Origin: Polyangium mundeleinium | GTDB lineage: Bacteria > Myxococcota_A > Polyangia > Polyangiales > Polyangiaceae | Direction: 5' to 3' | Assembly: GCF_028369105.1 (NCBI RefSeq) | Contig: NZ_JAQNDO010000001.1 | Coordinates: 9,828,501-9,892,500, forward strand | Length of the DNA stretch: 64,000 nt | In this document: positions 62,845 through 64,000 of the stretch, one piece after another | Numbering within the stretch: the stretch's first letter is position 1 | How the letters are laid out: each line of letters opens with the position of its first letter | Position numbers and translations under genes: made by a program | The notes under the pieces: model-generated | Told to the model about the DNA's origin: nothing | The model's database searches: none | What the model saw: the letters and a program-made list of their open reading frames with translations, nothing else

Positions 62845-63147
62845 TCAGTGCGCCGCGGATCCGGCCTGCGTAGCCGCCGCGCTCGGCACGTGTTTTCCGT
62901 TGCCCGTCGTCGCGCCTGCGCGACGGCGGCGCGGCACCTCGCGCAGGTGACGCGCGCGCTCCTCCACCTCGGCCCACAGATCCTCCGCGTGCTCGCGTTG
63001 CCGCTCCACGACGGCGCGGCCGAGCCGCGCGAGGTGCAGGCCGAGCGCCCCGATCTCCACGACCGCGGGCTTGAGCCGGCGCGCGGTCCCCATCACGACG
63101 ACCGCGCTGCCGAAACCGAGAATGAACGATGGCGTATGAAATTTCAT
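62845..63147 (-). CDS. DUF5132-like small membrane protein
   Basis: A 100-residue protein with an N-terminal hydrophobic helix (FILGFGSAVVVMGT), a short amphipathic helix (LKPAVVEIGALGLHLARLGRAVVERQREHAEDLWAEVEERARHL) and a basic tail. The pattern fits the DUF5132 family, seen next to heavy-metal-type P-type ATPases (recalled, not checked). GGAGGAGG precedes ATG 63147, and this ATG overlaps the ATPase stop as ATGA (63144-63147). Confidence 0.65.
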   Translation of the reverse strand: MKFHTPSFILGFGSAVVVMGTARRLKPAVVEIGALGLHLARLGRAVVERQREHAEDLWAEVEERARHLREVPRRRRAGATTGNGKHVPSAAATQAGSAAH

Positions 63148-64000
63148 CGACGAGCCTCCTCCTCGAACATCACGGGCGACGACGCCCAGTCCACCGGCGC
63201 GTGCCGATCGTCCCCTCGGATCAGGGTCGATCCCGCCGGCATGCCGCGTCGATCCACCACGATCGGAGCCTCCGGCTCGAACAGCGATTTCCCTTCCCGC
63301 GCGAGCGTCGGGAGCAGGCCGAGCAGCACCGCGATCGAGAGATCGATCGGGCCGAGCGGCGTCGTGCTGAGCACGCGGCGTAGGCCGGGCAAGCCGAGGG
63401 CCGCCGCCTGCAGGCCGAGGCTCACCACGAGCGCGCGGCGGAGCTCCGGGTTCGACTGCGCTCCGCTCGATCGACACGAGCGCGCGTGAAGGAGCTGCGC
63501 CACGACGAGCGACGCGAACGACATCGTACGCGCCCGCGGCAAGCTCGCGCCGGGCCCGAGCGCTCCGATGCCGTACGCGGCGAGCGAGATCGCCGCCATC
63601 TTCGAGGCCTCGCGCGCGAGCTTCTTTCCCCGCGCCGGCCCGAAGAGCGGCGCCTGCGGGTCCCGCGGGGGCCTGCGCATCACGTCCGCGTCCGCGGGCT
63701 CGATCGCCAGCGCGAGCGCGGGCGCGACGTCCGTCAGCATGTTGATCCAGAGGAGCTGCAGCGGCCCGAGCGGCTCGGCGCCGACGACCGAGCCGGCGAG
63801 CATGACCATCACCTCGCTCGCGTTCGTCGCGACGAGGTACTCGATCGCGCGCCGCACGTTGTCGTAGAGCCTCCGGCCCTCGCTCACCGCATCCGCGAGG
63901 CTGCCGAGCTCGTCGTGCGCGAGCACCACGTCCGCGACCGCGCGCGCGATGTCCGTCCCGCGCTCGCCCATCGCCACGCCGACGTCCGCGGCCTTGAGCG
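63144..64000 (-). CDS. P-type cation-transporting ATPase, C-terminal part (truncated by window end)
   Basis: About 285 residues are visible and the frame continues beyond base 64000. It opens with LKAADVGVAMGERGTDIARAVADVVL, the end of the P-domain hinge (GDGxNDxxALKxADxGxAMG), then membrane helices M5-M10 (IEYLVATNASEVMVMLAGSVVG; LGPLQLLWINMLTDVAPALALAIEP). The WINMLTDxxPALALAxEP motif is that of P2-type cation ATPases (calcium or other divalent ions). It is coupled to the DUF5132-like gene and followed by an HMA-like gene, so the three probably form one transporter unit. Confidence 0.85.
   Translation of the reverse strand, partial: LKAADVGVAMGERGTDIARAVADVVLAHDELGSLADAVSEGRRLYDNVRRAIEYLVATNASEVMVMLAGSVVGAEPLGPLQLLWINMLTDVAPALALAIEPADADVMRRPPRDPQAPLFGPARGKKLAREASKMAAISLAAYGIGALGPGASLPRARTMSFASLVVAQLLHARSCRSSGAQSNPELRRALVVSLGLQAAALGLPGLRRVLSTTPLGPIDLSIAVLLGLLPTLAREGKSLFEPEAPIVVDRRGMPAGSTLIRGDDRHAPVDWASSPVMFEEEARR

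Overview
The window looks like chromosome from a high-GC myxobacterium of the Polyangium/Sorangium type (order Polyangiales). The basis is composition (typical coding lines are about 70-78% G+C), Ser/Thr kinases of the Hanks type with long TPR tails, MopE-like Cys/Asp repeat proteins, Cys-rich secreted lipoproteins, SUMF1-domain proteins and MYXO-CTERM-like C-termini. No rRNA, tRNA or CRISPR array was recognised.

Layout. 1-2055: end of an OprP-type porin and a Fur/Zur-box-preceded methyltransferase. 2091-12267: minus-strand envelope and signalling genes (two coupled MopE-like surface proteins, a kinase-TPR protein, an NGL-repeat lipoprotein, a receiver-PAS-histidine kinase). 12321-13346: obg. 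13389-27064: a long minus-strand run (guanine deaminase, SH3-like protein, SUMF1-domain protein, membrane sulfatase-fold protein, two Cys-rich lipoproteins, TPR-like exported protein, kinase, HEAT-repeat protein, exported protein). 27139-43192: mostly housekeeping and metabolism (DHH-like protein, ROK kinase, MFS carrier, zinc-less S4, purC, mdh, DegT aminotransferase, FAD hydroxylase, icd, SurA-like PPIase, SPFH protein, DUF2330 protein, lipoprotein, dus).

43247-46645 is the accessory region. An array of 21-bp direct repeats is split into 3 and 19 units by a 2.94-kb IS1-family-like element. The element has inverted ends starting GGTRGTGCGG, two 16-bp dyads at each end, an apparent 8-bp target duplication, one transposase and four passenger genes. 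Two of the passengers form a coupled operon of clearly lower G+C (zinc-ribbon protein plus two-TM protein).

46796-51978 holds the best candidate for an undescribed system: a dynamin-like large GTPase translationally coupled to a RapA-like SNF2 helicase, set next to the mobile region and bracketed by short matching sequences. It is followed by a stand-alone receiver protein and a TPR protein ending in a Lon-type (S16) Ser-Lys protease domain. A defence role is an inference from architecture and neighbourhood only.

54935-64000: a short unknown gene, an Hsp20 chaperone with a 21-bp-period degenerate repeat upstream, the conserved block dprA-topA-trmFO, two genes upstream of it (lipoprotein, HMA-like membrane protein), and a DUF5132-like protein coupled to the C-terminal half of a P-type ATPase that runs out of the window.

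Regulation. Two almost identical 27-bp Fur-family boxes, nearly 30 kb apart, precede the methyltransferase gene and the gene for a zinc-free ribosomal protein S4. The S4 case fits Zur control of a zinc-sparing ribosomal protein. Several gene pairs overlap as GTGA or ATGA and are probably translationally coupled.
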